From positions 51,570-115,569 of the forward strand of contig NZ_WBOM01000011.1 in the NCBI RefSeq assembly GCF_008973755.1: DNA of 64,000 nt, written 5' to 3'. This document shows, in pieces, positions 47,836 through 57,249 of the stretch. How positions within the stretch are numbered: the stretch's first letter is position 1; each line of letters begins with the position of its first letter. A model generated the notes under the pieces. The model was given only the letters and a program-made list of their open reading frames with translations, was not told where the DNA came from and searched no databases. This DNA comes from Nitrincola alkalilacustris. GTDB lineage: Bacteria > Pseudomonadota > Gammaproteobacteria > Pseudomonadales > Balneatricaceae. A program made the position numbers and the translations under genes.

Positions 47836-48614
47836 GGCAGCGTCTGATCGTTCGGCAGGGCAATATCTATACGGATGAAGCAGGGCAATATCTTTGGCGC
47901 GAGGGCGATGAGCAGATCAATGATGCGCTGCTGCGCGATGTCATGGAGGCGCGCTACCCCCTCGCCGACAGTGATATTGAGCTGCTGATTCCCGCCACGG
48001 ATGAGGTGCCTGGGTTGCAGGCTGGTAATATGCGCAGTCTGCTGTCATTGGCGGCACAGGACGAATACGCCTATGCACTGCTGTCGCGGGCGTCGCAGAT
48101 CAGTATCTGGCATGACCAGCACCGTTATTGCGGGCGCTGCGGTACCGAAACACTCGTGCATCATCAGGATCTGGCCAAAGTGTGTCCGGCCTGCGATCTG
48201 GCCCAATACCCGCGGATATCACCCTGTATCATCGTTCTGGTCATGAAAGGGGATGAGTGCCTGTTGGCTAATGGTGCGAACTTTCCGCCCGGGCGCTTCA
48301 GTACATTGGCAGGTTTCATAGAAGCCGGAGAAAGTGCTGAACAGGCAGTGGCCAGAGAGATACGGGAAGAGGTGGGGATAGAGGTCAGTAATATCCGCTT
48401 TTTCTCCAGCCAGTCCTGGCCTTTTCCGCATGCTCTGATGCTCGGCTTTTTTGCTGATTATCTTGCGGGGGAACTGAAGCCGGATGGGGTTGAGATACTG
48501 GATGCCAGATGGTTCCGGCGGGATGCGATGCCCGACATGCCGCCTTCGTTCTCCATCTCTCGTCAGTTGATTGATCACTATCTGGCGATGCCGAGTGCTA
48601 CTGGCTCCGGCTGA
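47832..48614 (+). CDS. nudC: NADH pyrophosphatase / NAD-capped RNA decapping hydrolase
   Basis: 260-aa Nudix enzyme. Zinc ribbon with Cys pairs in CGRCGTE and VCPACD; Nudix box from GFIEAGES to REIREEVGIEV; then SQSWPFPHALMLGF, the SQPWPFPxS-type motif that marks NudC, with Ser-Gln-Ser variation. Starts by ATGA overlap with dnaQ. Its last 17 bp overlap the convergent SCP2 gene. Confidence 0.94.
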   Translation: MRQRLIVRQGNIYTDEAGQYLWREGDEQINDALLRDVMEARYPLADSDIELLIPATDEVPGLQAGNMRSLLSLAAQDEYAYALLSRASQISIWHDQHRYCGRCGTETLVHHQDLAKVCPACDLAQYPRISPCIIVLVMKGDECLLANGANFPPGRFSTLAGFIEAGESAEQAVAREIREEVGIEVSNIRFFSSQSWPFPHALMLGFFADYLAGELKPDGVEILDARWFRRDAMPDMPPSFSISRQLIDHYLAMPSATGSG

Positions 48615-48927
48615 ACAGTTTTCCCAGACGGGTAGCCAGCATCACGTTGCCTTCTGCTCTGAGCTGGCCCTTCATGAAAGCGCTCATGCCATCCAGCTCA
48701 CCGGAGATCACCTGCATGAAGGTCGATTCATCCATGATCAGCGTGATGTCGGGGTCGGGGTGTTCGCCATACTCGCTGACGCAGGCTTCATCCTTGATGA
48801 CAAGATGGAAGGCCTCGCTGTCGTTGAGCAGAAACTGAAAAACCGCCTGCAGTCCCTTGCCCTGCTCTGCATTGAAACGCTCGGGAAACTTGCGGATGAT
48901 TTTTTCCAGAGTAATCGGTTCGCTCAT
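48598..48927 (-). CDS. SCP2 sterol-binding domain protein
   Basis: 109-aa single-domain protein of the SCP2 lipid-binding family: GLQAVFQFLLNDSEAFHLVIKD, DPDITLIMDESTFMQVISGELDGMSAFMKGQL (in parts) and a short C-terminal helix. Probably binds a hydrophobic ligand; partner unknown. The tail overlaps the end of nudC on the other strand by 17 bp. Confidence 0.88.
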   Translation of the reverse strand: MSEPITLEKIIRKFPERFNAEQGKGLQAVFQFLLNDSEAFHLVIKDEACVSEYGEHPDPDITLIMDESTFMQVISGELDGMSAFMKGQLRAEGNVMLATRLGKLFSRSQ

Positions 48928-49187
48928 GAAGCGTTTTTCCTGATCGTACCGGAAGCTAAGCCGGATAAGTTAAGTGATTTAGGGTTGGGAAGAATAAACG
49001 GGTGACTGTTATGAAAGCAAATCGGAAGACGGATATTTGCTCCATCAGGCTAATAGTAATGAGTTGCTTTACAAGTAACTATATCAATTCACGGCAGCAG
49101 TTTTTATCATAGCTCGATTCTGAGGTGCCGGTTCAGGCAAAAATTCTCAGTCGTATTGTATTGCTCGTATTGTAAAGGGAGAGTGTA

Positions 49188-50258
49188 GTGGTAGATTTTT
49201 TAATGCAGTACGGTTTGTTTCTCGCCAAAACGTTAACGCTGGTGCTTGCCATTGTGATGGTGATTGCAGCGATAGGCGCGATTGCGCACAGGCGCAGGCA
49301 GCATCAGCAGGAAGGGCATGTAGAGGTACGCAGCCTTAACGATCGCTATCAGGATATGCAGCATGAACTGGAACATGCGGTTCTGGATGAAGAGACGCTA
49401 AAGCAGCAGATAAAGTCAGAGCGCAAAAAAGAGAAGGCCGAAGCCAAGGCGCGTAAAAAAGCAGCCAAAGAGGGTAAACTGGATGAACTTCCTGAGCGTA
49501 AGCGTATCTATGTGCTCAGTTTTGACGGTGATATGCATGCCTCTGAAGTCGAGCTGCTGCGTGAAGAGGTAACCGCCGTCCTCAGTCTGGCACGCCCTGA
49601 AGATGAGGTAGTGCTGAAACTGGAGAGTCCCGGTGGTGTCGTGCATGACTATGGTTTTGCTGCATCACAACTGGAGCGTATCCGCCGTAAGCAGATTCCC
49701 CTGACGATCTGTGTCGACCGCGTAGCAGCCAGTGGTGGCTACATGATGGCGTGCATTGCCAATCGACTGATCGCAGCGCCTTTTGCGGTATTGGGGTCTA
49801 TCGGTGTGGTCGCGCAGTTGCCAAACTTTCACCGTCTGCTGAAAAAAAATGATATCGATGTAGAGGTGCTGACAGCAGGTGAATACAAACGCACTCTGAC
49901 GGTGTTTGGTGAAAATACCGAAAAAGGGCGCGAGAAGTTCCTTGAAGATCTTGAGGATATTCATTGCCTGTTCAAGGAGTTCGTGTCTGATCATCGCCCT
50001 CAGCTTGATCTTGAAAAAGTGGCAACCGGTGAGATCTGGTTCGGCAAGCGCGCCTTGGAGCACAAACTGGTGGATGAGCTGATGACCAGTGATGAGTACC
50101 TTTTTCAGTGCGCCGAGAATGCAGATCTGTTTGAGGTACGCTACGAGCAGCGACGCGGGTTGCAGGAGCGGCTCAGCGAACTGGCGGTTGAGTCGTCGGA
50201 TAAGGTGCTGATGCGTTGGTGGCAGAGGGCTTCGCAGACCCGTTTCTTCGTGCGCTGA
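49188..50258 (+). CDS. sohB: Inner-membrane peptidase SohB
   Basis: 356-aa S49 serine peptidase. N-terminal helix (YGLFLAKTLTLVLAIVMVIAA), a charged Lys/Glu stretch (about residues 70-100), then the protease domain with nucleophile Ser in VAASGGYMMA and the Lys in TAGEYKRTLT. GTG start after GGGAGAG. Related to signal-peptide peptidase SppA; substrates unknown. The 260 bp upstream hold a likely promoter with a repeated TCGTATTGTA element. Confidence 0.93.
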   Translation: MVDFLMQYGLFLAKTLTLVLAIVMVIAAIGAIAHRRRQHQQEGHVEVRSLNDRYQDMQHELEHAVLDEETLKQQIKSERKKEKAEAKARKKAAKEGKLDELPERKRIYVLSFDGDMHASEVELLREEVTAVLSLARPEDEVVLKLESPGGVVHDYGFAASQLERIRRKQIPLTICVDRVAASGGYMMACIANRLIAAPFAVLGSIGVVAQLPNFHRLLKKNDIDVEVLTAGEYKRTLTVFGENTEKGREKFLEDLEDIHCLFKEFVSDHRPQLDLEKVATGEIWFGKRALEHKLVDELMTSDEYLFQCAENADLFEVRYEQRRGLQERLSELAVESSDKVLMRWWQRASQTRFFVR

Positions 50259-50363
50259 GCTCACGATTTGTTGTGGTAAGCAACTCAATAGCTGACTTCA
50301 ACCTCTTGATCGGTATATGATTGAACCGAGAGTTTCAAACGCTGGCATCACCGGGAGATGTGC

Positions 50364-51020
50364 ATGAAGCGCCGTATAGACACAGCGACAAGGATTATTC
50401 TGGCGGCTGAGGCCCTGTTTGCAGAGCAGGGCTTTACAGAAACCACCATGAGACAGATTACGGCTGAGGCGGATGTCAATCTGGCAGCGGTCAACTATCA
50501 CTTCCGTTCCAAACAGGGGCTGGTCAATGCAGTCACCGAACGTCTGATGGAGCCGCTGTGTGATGAGATTGAAGTGGCGCTGGCTGACCGTCTGGCCAGC
50601 AACGGCAAGGTTCAGCTTGAGGAGTTGCTGGAAATGCTGATGCGGGCCCTGCTGCATGTCAATCAGCAGAATACCTACTCCCTGTCTGTCTTCATGCGTC
50701 TGCTTGAACTGGCCTATATGAAAAATCAGGAAGAGCTCCGGGAGTTCTTCGTATCTCGATATGCTCCAAGGCTGGAAAACTACCTGCGCTGCCTGCAGGC
50801 GGATGCTGCTCCGATGGAGGAGAATGAGTTCTTCTGGCGCCTGCACTTCATGCTCGGTGCCGTCGTGTTTACGCTGTCCAACTACCACACACTGCTGATT
50901 CTTGAAAAACGCAGCTTCAAGGACAGTGCCGAGATCGAACAGATCCTGCACCGCATGATTCCAGTTCTGACTGCAGGCTTGCAGGCCAGGGCAGAAAACA
51001 ACTACTTCTGCAGGCTGTGA
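50364..51020 (+). CDS. TetR family regulator (PsrA-like)
   Basis: 218-aa one-component regulator. The helix-turn-helix reads TMRQITAEADVNLAAVNYHFRSKQGL. The VNLAAVNYHF wording and the neighbourhood (nagZ right next to it) match PsrA of Pseudomonas, a fatty-acid-responsive regulator of beta-oxidation and ETF genes; the ETF genes in this window would be natural targets. I chose ATG 50364 over 50358, which abuts GGGAG. Ligand and targets are inferred. Confidence 0.85.
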   Translation: MKRRIDTATRIILAAEALFAEQGFTETTMRQITAEADVNLAAVNYHFRSKQGLVNAVTERLMEPLCDEIEVALADRLASNGKVQLEELLEMLMRALLHVNQQNTYSLSVFMRLLELAYMKNQEELREFFVSRYAPRLENYLRCLQADAAPMEENEFFWRLHFMLGAVVFTLSNYHTLLILEKRSFKDSAEIEQILHRMIPVLTAGLQARAENNYFCRL

Positions 51021-51505
51021 TGAACGATCTTCTGATCCGTATATCCATCCCTGCTCAGACCCTGCAACTGCTGGATCAGGGCCGTGTTCTGGCTGAGTAT
51101 CCTGTGTCGACCGCTCTGAATGGCGCTGGCGAGCAGAAAAACAGCGGTTGTACACCGCGAGGTCTGCATATTATCCGTGCCAGAATCGGCGCAGACCTGC
51201 CCTTGAATGCAGTGCTGGTGGGGCGGCGATTCACCGGCGAAATCTATTCAGCAACTCTGGCTGAGCAGATGCCGGAACGGGACTGGATTCTGAGTCGTAT
51301 CCTCTGGCTCAGTGGCTGTGAACCAGGACGTAACCGCCTGGGGCAGGTAGACAGCATGCAACGCTATATCTACATCCATGGCACGCCGGATACGGAGCCG
51401 ATGGGTATACCCAGATCACATGGCTGCGTGCGTATGCGTAATCTGGATGTGGTGGATCTTTTTGATCGTGTTCCGGTCGGTTGTCCAGTTGAAATTGTTG
51501 ACTGA
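51020..51505 (+). CDS. L,D-transpeptidase (YkuD domain)
   Basis: 161-aa protein with the YkuD catalytic block: HGTPDTEPMGIPRSHGCVRM, with His and the Cys nucleophile in SHGCVRM. No clear signal peptide or membrane helix is visible, so it is probably cytoplasmic, like the L,D-carboxypeptidase LdcA-type recyclers; this is inference. Its start overlaps the TetR stop (TGATG). It precedes nagZ, suggesting a role in muropeptide recycling. Confidence 0.86.
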   Translation: MNDLLIRISIPAQTLQLLDQGRVLAEYPVSTALNGAGEQKNSGCTPRGLHIIRARIGADLPLNAVLVGRRFTGEIYSATLAEQMPERDWILSRILWLSGCEPGRNRLGQVDSMQRYIYIHGTPDTEPMGIPRSHGCVRMRNLDVVDLFDRVPVGCPVEIVD

Positions 51506-51578
51506 CGTGTGTTGACTGAGTAAGCCTTGACTGACGCGTGCTGTTTGATTTTTCGAAATTTTTGATGAGTGATCCTGA

Positions 51579-52589
51579 ATGACAACTGGTGTTCTGATGC
51601 TGGATCTTGAAGGGCTATCCCTGACAGACAGCGAACGAGAAGTGCTCCGCGATCCCGATGTCGGTGGTCTGATTCTGTTCAGTCGCAACTTTTCTGATCC
51701 GGCGCAACTGACCTCTCTGATGCGCTCAATACGTGCGGTGCGCCCCGATCTGATGGTGGCAGTTGATCAGGAAGGGGGGCGCGTACAGCGTTTCCGTGAA
51801 GGCTTTACTCGCCTGCCAGCCATGGCAACGCTGGGGCAGCGTTATAAGCAGGATCCCGAGCAGGCGCTGATTCAGGCACGCGAGCTGGGCTGGCTGATGG
51901 CGGCGGAACTCAGAGCTTTTGATATCGATATCAGCTTTGCACCGGTATTGGATCTCGACTGGCAGCGCAGCTCGGTGATCGGTGATCGCGCCTTTGCGAC
52001 CGATGCGGCGGATGTATCAGTGCTGGCAGGTGCTTTCATGGCGGGCATGCACGAGGCGGGTATGGCTGCCACCGGCAAGCACTTCCCCGGTCACGGCTGG
52101 GTAGAGGCCGACTCCCATCTGGAACTGCCTATCGATCAGCGGTTGGAAAGTGCAATCTGTGATGTCGACATGCAACCCTTCAGTGATCTGATCACACAAG
52201 GGCTGGATGCGATCATGCCGGCTCATGTGGTCTACACTCAGGTATGTCACTCGCCTGCAGGCTTCTCCGAATACTGGCTGCGCACGATCCTGCGTGAGCG
52301 GCTGGGGTTTGACGGCGTTATTTTCAGTGACGACCTGACCATGGAAGGCGCCAGTGTCGCCGGCAGCTATGCGCAGCGCTGCGATCAGGCGATGGCCGCC
52401 GGTTGTGATATGGTGCTGGTATGTAATCAACCGGCCGCCGCCCGTGAAGTGCTGGCGCATATCAAGGCCAGCGGAATCAAATCATCGGGACGCCTGCCGC
52501 GTATGCTCGGTAAGCCGTTTACAGCAGATGAAGCACGTCTGGCAGCGGCGCGTGATACCGCCGGGGAGCTTTTGTCCATGCAGGCCTGA
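51579..52589 (+). CDS. nagZ: Beta-N-acetylhexosaminidase NagZ
   Basis: 336-aa cytoplasmic GH3 enzyme removing GlcNAc from anhydro-muropeptides. Conserved AVDQEGGRVQRF, the catalytic-loop KHFPGHGWVEADSHLELP and the Asp nucleophile in FSDDLTMEGA. Completes a cluster with the L,D-transpeptidase. In bacteria with ampC/ampR, NagZ products induce beta-lactamase, but no such genes are seen here. Confidence 0.96.
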   Translation: MTTGVLMLDLEGLSLTDSEREVLRDPDVGGLILFSRNFSDPAQLTSLMRSIRAVRPDLMVAVDQEGGRVQRFREGFTRLPAMATLGQRYKQDPEQALIQARELGWLMAAELRAFDIDISFAPVLDLDWQRSSVIGDRAFATDAADVSVLAGAFMAGMHEAGMAATGKHFPGHGWVEADSHLELPIDQRLESAICDVDMQPFSDLITQGLDAIMPAHVVYTQVCHSPAGFSEYWLRTILRERLGFDGVIFSDDLTMEGASVAGSYAQRCDQAMAAGCDMVLVCNQPAAAREVLAHIKASGIKSSGRLPRMLGKPFTADEARLAAARDTAGELLSMQA

Positions 52590-52627
52590 GGGCTTGCCAA
52601 CATCCCCCATACTGAGGATGGCGCTGA

Positions 52628-54382
52628 ATGCAGCAACGCAGCCGTGACGCAGACAGGACAGGAAAAGGGTGGCTGAAACGAGCTGCTGCTACCGAGCGGC
52701 GCTGGATTCAGTTGTCTGTTGTGTCTGCCTTGTTGTCGGGCGGATTGCTGATCTATCAGGCGCACCTGCTGGCCTCAGTCATCTACTTCGGGCTGTTTGA
52801 ACACCGCTCACTGGAACAGCTGTCGGATTATTTCCTTTACTATCTTGCCGCGCTTGTCGGGCGTGTAGCGCTGAGTGTCCTGCGTGAGTGGAGCGCACAG
52901 CGCGCATCAATCGGCGTCAGACGACATCTGCGACAGCTGTTGCTGCAGAAGCTTGCCAGTCTGGGGCCTGCCTATACTCAGGGAGAGCGCAGTGGTGAGC
53001 TGAGCAGTGCACTGCTGGAACGGATCGAAGCGCTGGATGGGTTTATCGCGCGCTACCTGCCACAGGTGGCGCTGGCTGCCATGTTGCCGCTGGTGATACT
53101 GTCATTTGTACTGACACTTAACTGGGCTGCAGCCTTGATATTTCTGGTCTCGGCTCCTCTGATCCCCTTGATGATGATACTGGTGGGGCGTCGGGCTGCA
53201 GAGGCTAACCGACAGAACTTCCGTACCCTGGCCAATCTCAGCGCCTACTTTCTGGATGTAGTACAGGGGCTGGGAACGCTGAAGCTCTTTAATCGCAGCA
53301 AGTTCCAGCACAAGATCCTGGCGGATAATGCCGAAGCCTTTCGCAGTAAAACCATGCAGGTGTTGCGGCTGGCCTTTCTCTCCACGGCTGTGCTGGAGTT
53401 GTTTGCCGTGGTATCCATGGCGCTGGTGGCGATCTATCTGGCCTACCACTTCACCGGTCTTGTCAGCTTTGGCACCTGGAGTGGAACAGAGCTGACGCTT
53501 TACCATGCGCTGGTGATTCTGATTCTTGCACCGGAGTTCTATCTGCCGTTGAAGGAACTGGGTACACACTACCATGCCAAACAGGAGGCAGTGGCGGCTG
53601 CTGAGCGCTTGCAGGAGATCCTGGAGCAGGAGGAGAGAACCACAGAGTCTGGTGAGCGCGAACTTTCACCCGGCCCGATCAGTCTGGAACTGGATCAGAT
53701 CGGTTTCTCCTGGCACCCGGGGCAGCAGCAGGAGGTGCTGAAAAACATCAGCCTGACTATCGAAGCCGGTCAGATGCTGGCGCTGGTTGGTCCCAGCGGC
53801 GTTGGCAAATCCACACTGATGGGGTTACTGCTTGGGTTTTTGCGACCATCGACAGGTGAGGTGCGCATTAACGGCATACCGCTGAGTGAGCTGAAGCGAG
53901 ACAACTGGCTGCAACAGATAGCCTGGGTCAGTCAGCAGACCACACTGTTTCCCGGAACCTTGAGAGAAAACCTCCTGCTTGCAGCACCGGATGCATCTGA
54001 TGAGCAGCTGCTTGATGCCTGCAGGCAGTCCTCGGCGCTTGAGTTTGTAGAACGTCTGCCGCAGGGATTGGACAGTCATCTGGGCGAGATGGGCAGTCGC
54101 CTGTCGGCCGGTCAGATTCAACGTCTGGCGCTGGCACGCGCCTTTCTGAAGGATGCGCCCGTGTTACTGCTGGACGAGCCGACAGCCAGCCTGGATAAAG
54201 ACAGCGAAGATCAGGTGTTAAAAGCGCTGGCAGAGCTGTGCAAGGGGCGCACGGTGCTGCTGATCACCCATCGCCTGGGTAGCATGCGCCGGGCAGACAG
54301 GGTGTGTCGGCTCGATGCTGGCGGGCTGCAAATGCTGGATGAAGATGAGCGCAGCGCCTTGCTTGCCGGAGGTGCCACATGA
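52628..54382 (+). CDS. cydD: Thiol reductant ABC exporter subunit CydD
   Basis: 584-aa fused transmembrane-ATPase half-transporter exporting cysteine/glutathione to the periplasm, needed for cytochrome bd and c assembly. Membrane domain residues about 20-330; Walker A GPSGVGKSTLMG, signature LSAGQIQRLALARA, Walker B LLLDEPTASLD. Overlaps cydC by 4 bp (ATGA). Confidence 0.95.
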   Translation: MQQRSRDADRTGKGWLKRAAATERRWIQLSVVSALLSGGLLIYQAHLLASVIYFGLFEHRSLEQLSDYFLYYLAALVGRVALSVLREWSAQRASIGVRRHLRQLLLQKLASLGPAYTQGERSGELSSALLERIEALDGFIARYLPQVALAAMLPLVILSFVLTLNWAAALIFLVSAPLIPLMMILVGRRAAEANRQNFRTLANLSAYFLDVVQGLGTLKLFNRSKFQHKILADNAEAFRSKTMQVLRLAFLSTAVLELFAVVSMALVAIYLAYHFTGLVSFGTWSGTELTLYHALVILILAPEFYLPLKELGTHYHAKQEAVAAAERLQEILEQEERTTESGERELSPGPISLELDQIGFSWHPGQQQEVLKNISLTIEAGQMLALVGPSGVGKSTLMGLLLGFLRPSTGEVRINGIPLSELKRDNWLQQIAWVSQQTTLFPGTLRENLLLAAPDASDEQLLDACRQSSALEFVERLPQGLDSHLGEMGSRLSAGQIQRLALARAFLKDAPVLLLDEPTASLDKDSEDQVLKALAELCKGRTVLLITHRLGSMRRADRVCRLDAGGLQMLDEDERSALLAGGAT

Positions 54383-56112
54383 GAGAGCTCTGGCCATTCC
54401 TCCGCCTGATGCGGCGTCATCTGATCTGGGTGTTGCTGGGCATGTTGTTGGCACTGATCACGGCTCTGTCGGGCATAGGGATGATGGCCCTGATCGGGTG
54501 GTTTGTTTCGGCAACCGCACTTGGCGGTGGCTTTGTGGTGCTGCGCAGCCTGGCCGGGCTGAGCAGTATCGAGGCGATCCGCACCCTGGCTGGCGCCCGC
54601 ATCATCGGGCGCTACCTCGAGCGAGTTACCAGCCATGAGGCCACCTTCCGCATTCTGGCCAGAATCCGCTGCTGGTTTTATGAGCGGCTGGAACCTCTTA
54701 ATCCAGCGCGCCTGCAACAGTACCGATCTGCTGACCTGCTGAATCGACTGATTGCAGATGTCAGCGCCATGGATAACCTGTACCTGCGTGTTCTGTCACC
54801 CTCGCTGATTGCAATAGTCGTATCGTTGCTGGTTTTTTCACTGCTGCTCTACCTCGCTCCGGTTATTGCACCACTGGTATTACTGATGCTGCTGGGTGCG
54901 GGGTTCTTCGTACCATTGTTCGGTTATCGCCTTGGAGTGTTGGTTGGTCCCGCACTGGTCAGCTCTACGGCAGCCTTGCGTGATCGCAGCCTTGCCTACA
55001 TCTCCGGCATGGCAGAACTCACCATTTACAATGGTGTGCTGGATCAAAAGCTCAGAATCGAGCAGGAGGAAGCGCGCCTGGTGCGTGCGCAGTTGCGCAT
55101 GAGCCTCATAGCGGGCCTCACTAGTGGCTTGATGCTGCTGTTGACGGGCTTTGCCATAGCCGGAGCACTGGCGGTGGGGCTTAACCTGGTACAGCAGGGT
55201 TTGATGGGGTCGATGAACCTGGCGCTGGTGCTCTTTTGTGTACTGGCCGCTTTCGAGGTGGTGGCTCCCTTGCCGATGGCCTATCAGTATCTGGGCAAAA
55301 CGCGTGCGGCAGCACAAAGGTTGCAGGAGATTGCCGATCAGGAGTCGGATATCGCTTTTCCTGATGCGACCGAAGTGGCGATTGCCAGTGAGCCCGGGCG
55401 CGTGGTGTTTGATAAAGTCAGCTTTGCCTACGATGACCGGCCCGTATTGAATGAGATCTCATTAGAGATAGCGCCAGGAGAGAAGGTCGCGCTGCTGGGC
55501 CATACCGGCAGTGGCAAAAGCTCACTGATCAATCTGCTGGCACGCTTCTGGGAGCCGCAGAGTGGACAGTTGTTGCTGTCCGGGCAACCGATTCAGTCCT
55601 TCTCGGAAGAGGCGCTGCGAGCACAGATCAGCGTGTTGGCACAGCCGGTCCATCTTTTTGCAGGCAGTGTACGCAGTAATCTGCTGCTGGCCGATGCAGA
55701 GCTGAAGGATGAACTGATGCTCGACCTGATGGATCAACTGGGCATGAGCGATGCACTGGGTTCTGACGGCCTGGCGCGTGAAGTGGGCGAGGGTGGCAGT
55801 AGGCTCTCTGGCGGACAACGCAAACGGCTTGGCATAGCACGGGCCCTGCTGAAGCCAGCGCACCTGCTGGTGCTGGATGAGCCCTGCGAAGGGTTGGACA
55901 CCACAACCAGCGAGCGGGTGCTTGATCTGGTGCTGGCCTATAAACCTGAGCAGAGCCTGCTGTTGATCACCCATCACCTGCACGCTCTTGAGCGGTTTGA
56001 CAGAGTGATCGTGCTGGATCAGGGGTGTGTGCTGGAGCAGGGCACACCACAGGCACTGCTGGCAGATCCTGCCAGCCGCCTGTATGCACTGCGAAGCCTC
56101 GATAATGGCTGA
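54379..56112 (+). CDS. cydC: Thiol reductant ABC exporter subunit CydC
   Basis: 577-aa partner of CydD. Six-helix membrane domain, then Walker A GHTGSGKSSLINL, signature LSGGQRKRLGIARA and Walker B LLVLDEPCEGLD. The normal core chromosome ends here; 137 bp later an integron integrase gene ends on the opposite strand. cydAB are not in the window. Confidence 0.95.
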   Translation: MRELWPFLRLMRRHLIWVLLGMLLALITALSGIGMMALIGWFVSATALGGGFVVLRSLAGLSSIEAIRTLAGARIIGRYLERVTSHEATFRILARIRCWFYERLEPLNPARLQQYRSADLLNRLIADVSAMDNLYLRVLSPSLIAIVVSLLVFSLLLYLAPVIAPLVLLMLLGAGFFVPLFGYRLGVLVGPALVSSTAALRDRSLAYISGMAELTIYNGVLDQKLRIEQEEARLVRAQLRMSLIAGLTSGLMLLLTGFAIAGALAVGLNLVQQGLMGSMNLALVLFCVLAAFEVVAPLPMAYQYLGKTRAAAQRLQEIADQESDIAFPDATEVAIASEPGRVVFDKVSFAYDDRPVLNEISLEIAPGEKVALLGHTGSGKSSLINLLARFWEPQSGQLLLSGQPIQSFSEEALRAQISVLAQPVHLFAGSVRSNLLLADAELKDELMLDLMDQLGMSDALGSDGLAREVGEGGSRLSGGQRKRLGIARALLKPAHLLVLDEPCEGLDTTTSERVLDLVLAYKPEQSLLLITHHLHALERFDRVIVLDQGCVLEQGTPQALLADPASRLYALRSLDNG

Positions 56113-56249
56113 CCTTGCACCAGGCAGCACCATCGACATTGCGCACACAAAGATTCTGGGTTAAGTTTCAAGAACAATATGGAAGTACCGACTTGCTGTG
56201 ATGGAGCACCGGCGGGGCGGTAGCGTGTCTCGCGCTCAGTTAAATCCCT

Positions 56250-57218
56250 TTATTTCAACAGTTGGAAACGGTCTAGTGGGCTGGTTGTGCCAGCAAAATG
56301 CTGACCAATAACATGTGTGTAAATCTGTGTTGTACTGACATCGTTATGGCCCAGCAACTCCTGAACTGTTCGTATGTCACAGCCTGATTGAAGCAGATGA
56401 GTAGCAAACGAGTGACGAAATGTATGGCAGCTTATTTTCTTCCTTATATCTGATGCACGCACGGCTGCTTGCAAGGCTTTGCGAATGACAGTGTCGTGCA
56501 GGTGATGGCGGCAGAGTTCGCCAGTCAATGGGTGTGGACACAGAGTCGATGAAGGAAAAATGTACATCCATCCCGGTGATCTGAATGCATTGGGGTACTT
56601 GCGTCCCAGTGCATCGGGCAGGGAGGGACCGAGTCCTTGCTCGTTATCGGTTTTTTGCACAGCTAACGCCAGGTTGACCATTTCCTGCAAGGGGGCTACA
56701 AGATGCTTGCTCAGCAGCGTGATACGATCTTTATTTCCTTTGCCATCTTTAACAGTCACGGCGAGGGATGAGAAACAAATATCCTGCACCCGCAGTCGCA
56801 GGCATTCACTGATCCTCAAACCACTGCCATAGAGCATCTGGATAACGAGTTGATTGCGATCAGACAGTTGATTAATGATTTTGAAGACCTCTTCCGGTGT
56901 GAGTACCACAGGTAAGCGACGTTGCTTTCGGGCTGGCTGAAAACCAAGTTCACCCAACTGTCGATGCATCACCTTCTGGTACAGGAAAACCAATGCATTG
57001 AGTGCCACCTTCTGGGTGTTGACAGCGACATGACGACTGACCGCCAGCCAGCTCAGAAAAGCCTTTATCTCTTCTGGCCCCATGTCACGGGGGTGGCGCT
57101 TGCCGTGAAACAGGATGAAGCGCTTGATCCAGAAAATGTAAGTCTTTTCAGTGCGCAGGCTGTAGCCTCGCACGCGGATTTCGGCACGCAGTGATTCGAT
57201 GAAGGGGCTTCCTGCCAT
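56250..57218 (-). CDS. intI: Integron integrase IntI
   Basis: 322-aa tyrosine recombinase. Catalytic residues: Arg in YGSGLRISECLRLR, His-x2-Arg in CHTFRHSFATHLL, His in LLGHNDVSTTQ and the Tyr nucleophile in IYTHV (about residue 300). The extra helix unique to integron integrases is present: PDALGRKYPNAFRSPGWMYIFP (given in part), which separates IntI from XerC/D. Start ATG at 57218 with TGGAG upstream. A LexA-type box lies 16 bp upstream. Orientation, with the cassettes beyond its 5' end, is the usual integron layout. Not class 1; it resembles chromosomal or environmental integrases. Confidence 0.95.
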   Translation of the reverse strand: MAGSPFIESLRAEIRVRGYSLRTEKTYIFWIKRFILFHGKRHPRDMGPEEIKAFLSWLAVSRHVAVNTQKVALNALVFLYQKVMHRQLGELGFQPARKQRRLPVVLTPEEVFKIINQLSDRNQLVIQMLYGSGLRISECLRLRVQDICFSSLAVTVKDGKGNKDRITLLSKHLVAPLQEMVNLALAVQKTDNEQGLGPSLPDALGRKYPNAFRSPGWMYIFPSSTLCPHPLTGELCRHHLHDTVIRKALQAAVRASDIRKKISCHTFRHSFATHLLQSGCDIRTVQELLGHNDVSTTQIYTHVIGQHFAGTTSPLDRFQLLK

Positions 57219-57233
57219 GATGTACTCCAGAAT

Positions 57234-57249
57234 ATGTATATTTGTACAG
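57234..57249 (-). promoter_or_regulatory. LexA-type SOS box at the intI promoter
   Basis: On the minus strand CTGTACAAATATACAT matches CTGT-N8-ACAG with one mismatch and is flanked by TA as in the consensus. The candidate -10 TATACT overlaps its first bases. Repression by LexA and SOS induction of the integrase are expected, as shown for other integrons. Confidence 0.75.

Noticed and set aside
50332..50340. GTTTCAAAC near the TetR start as a PsrA autoregulatory box
   Set aside because: Half-sites are in the wrong order and spacing compared with the CAAAC-N-GTTTG pattern I recall; only one CAAAC half fits.
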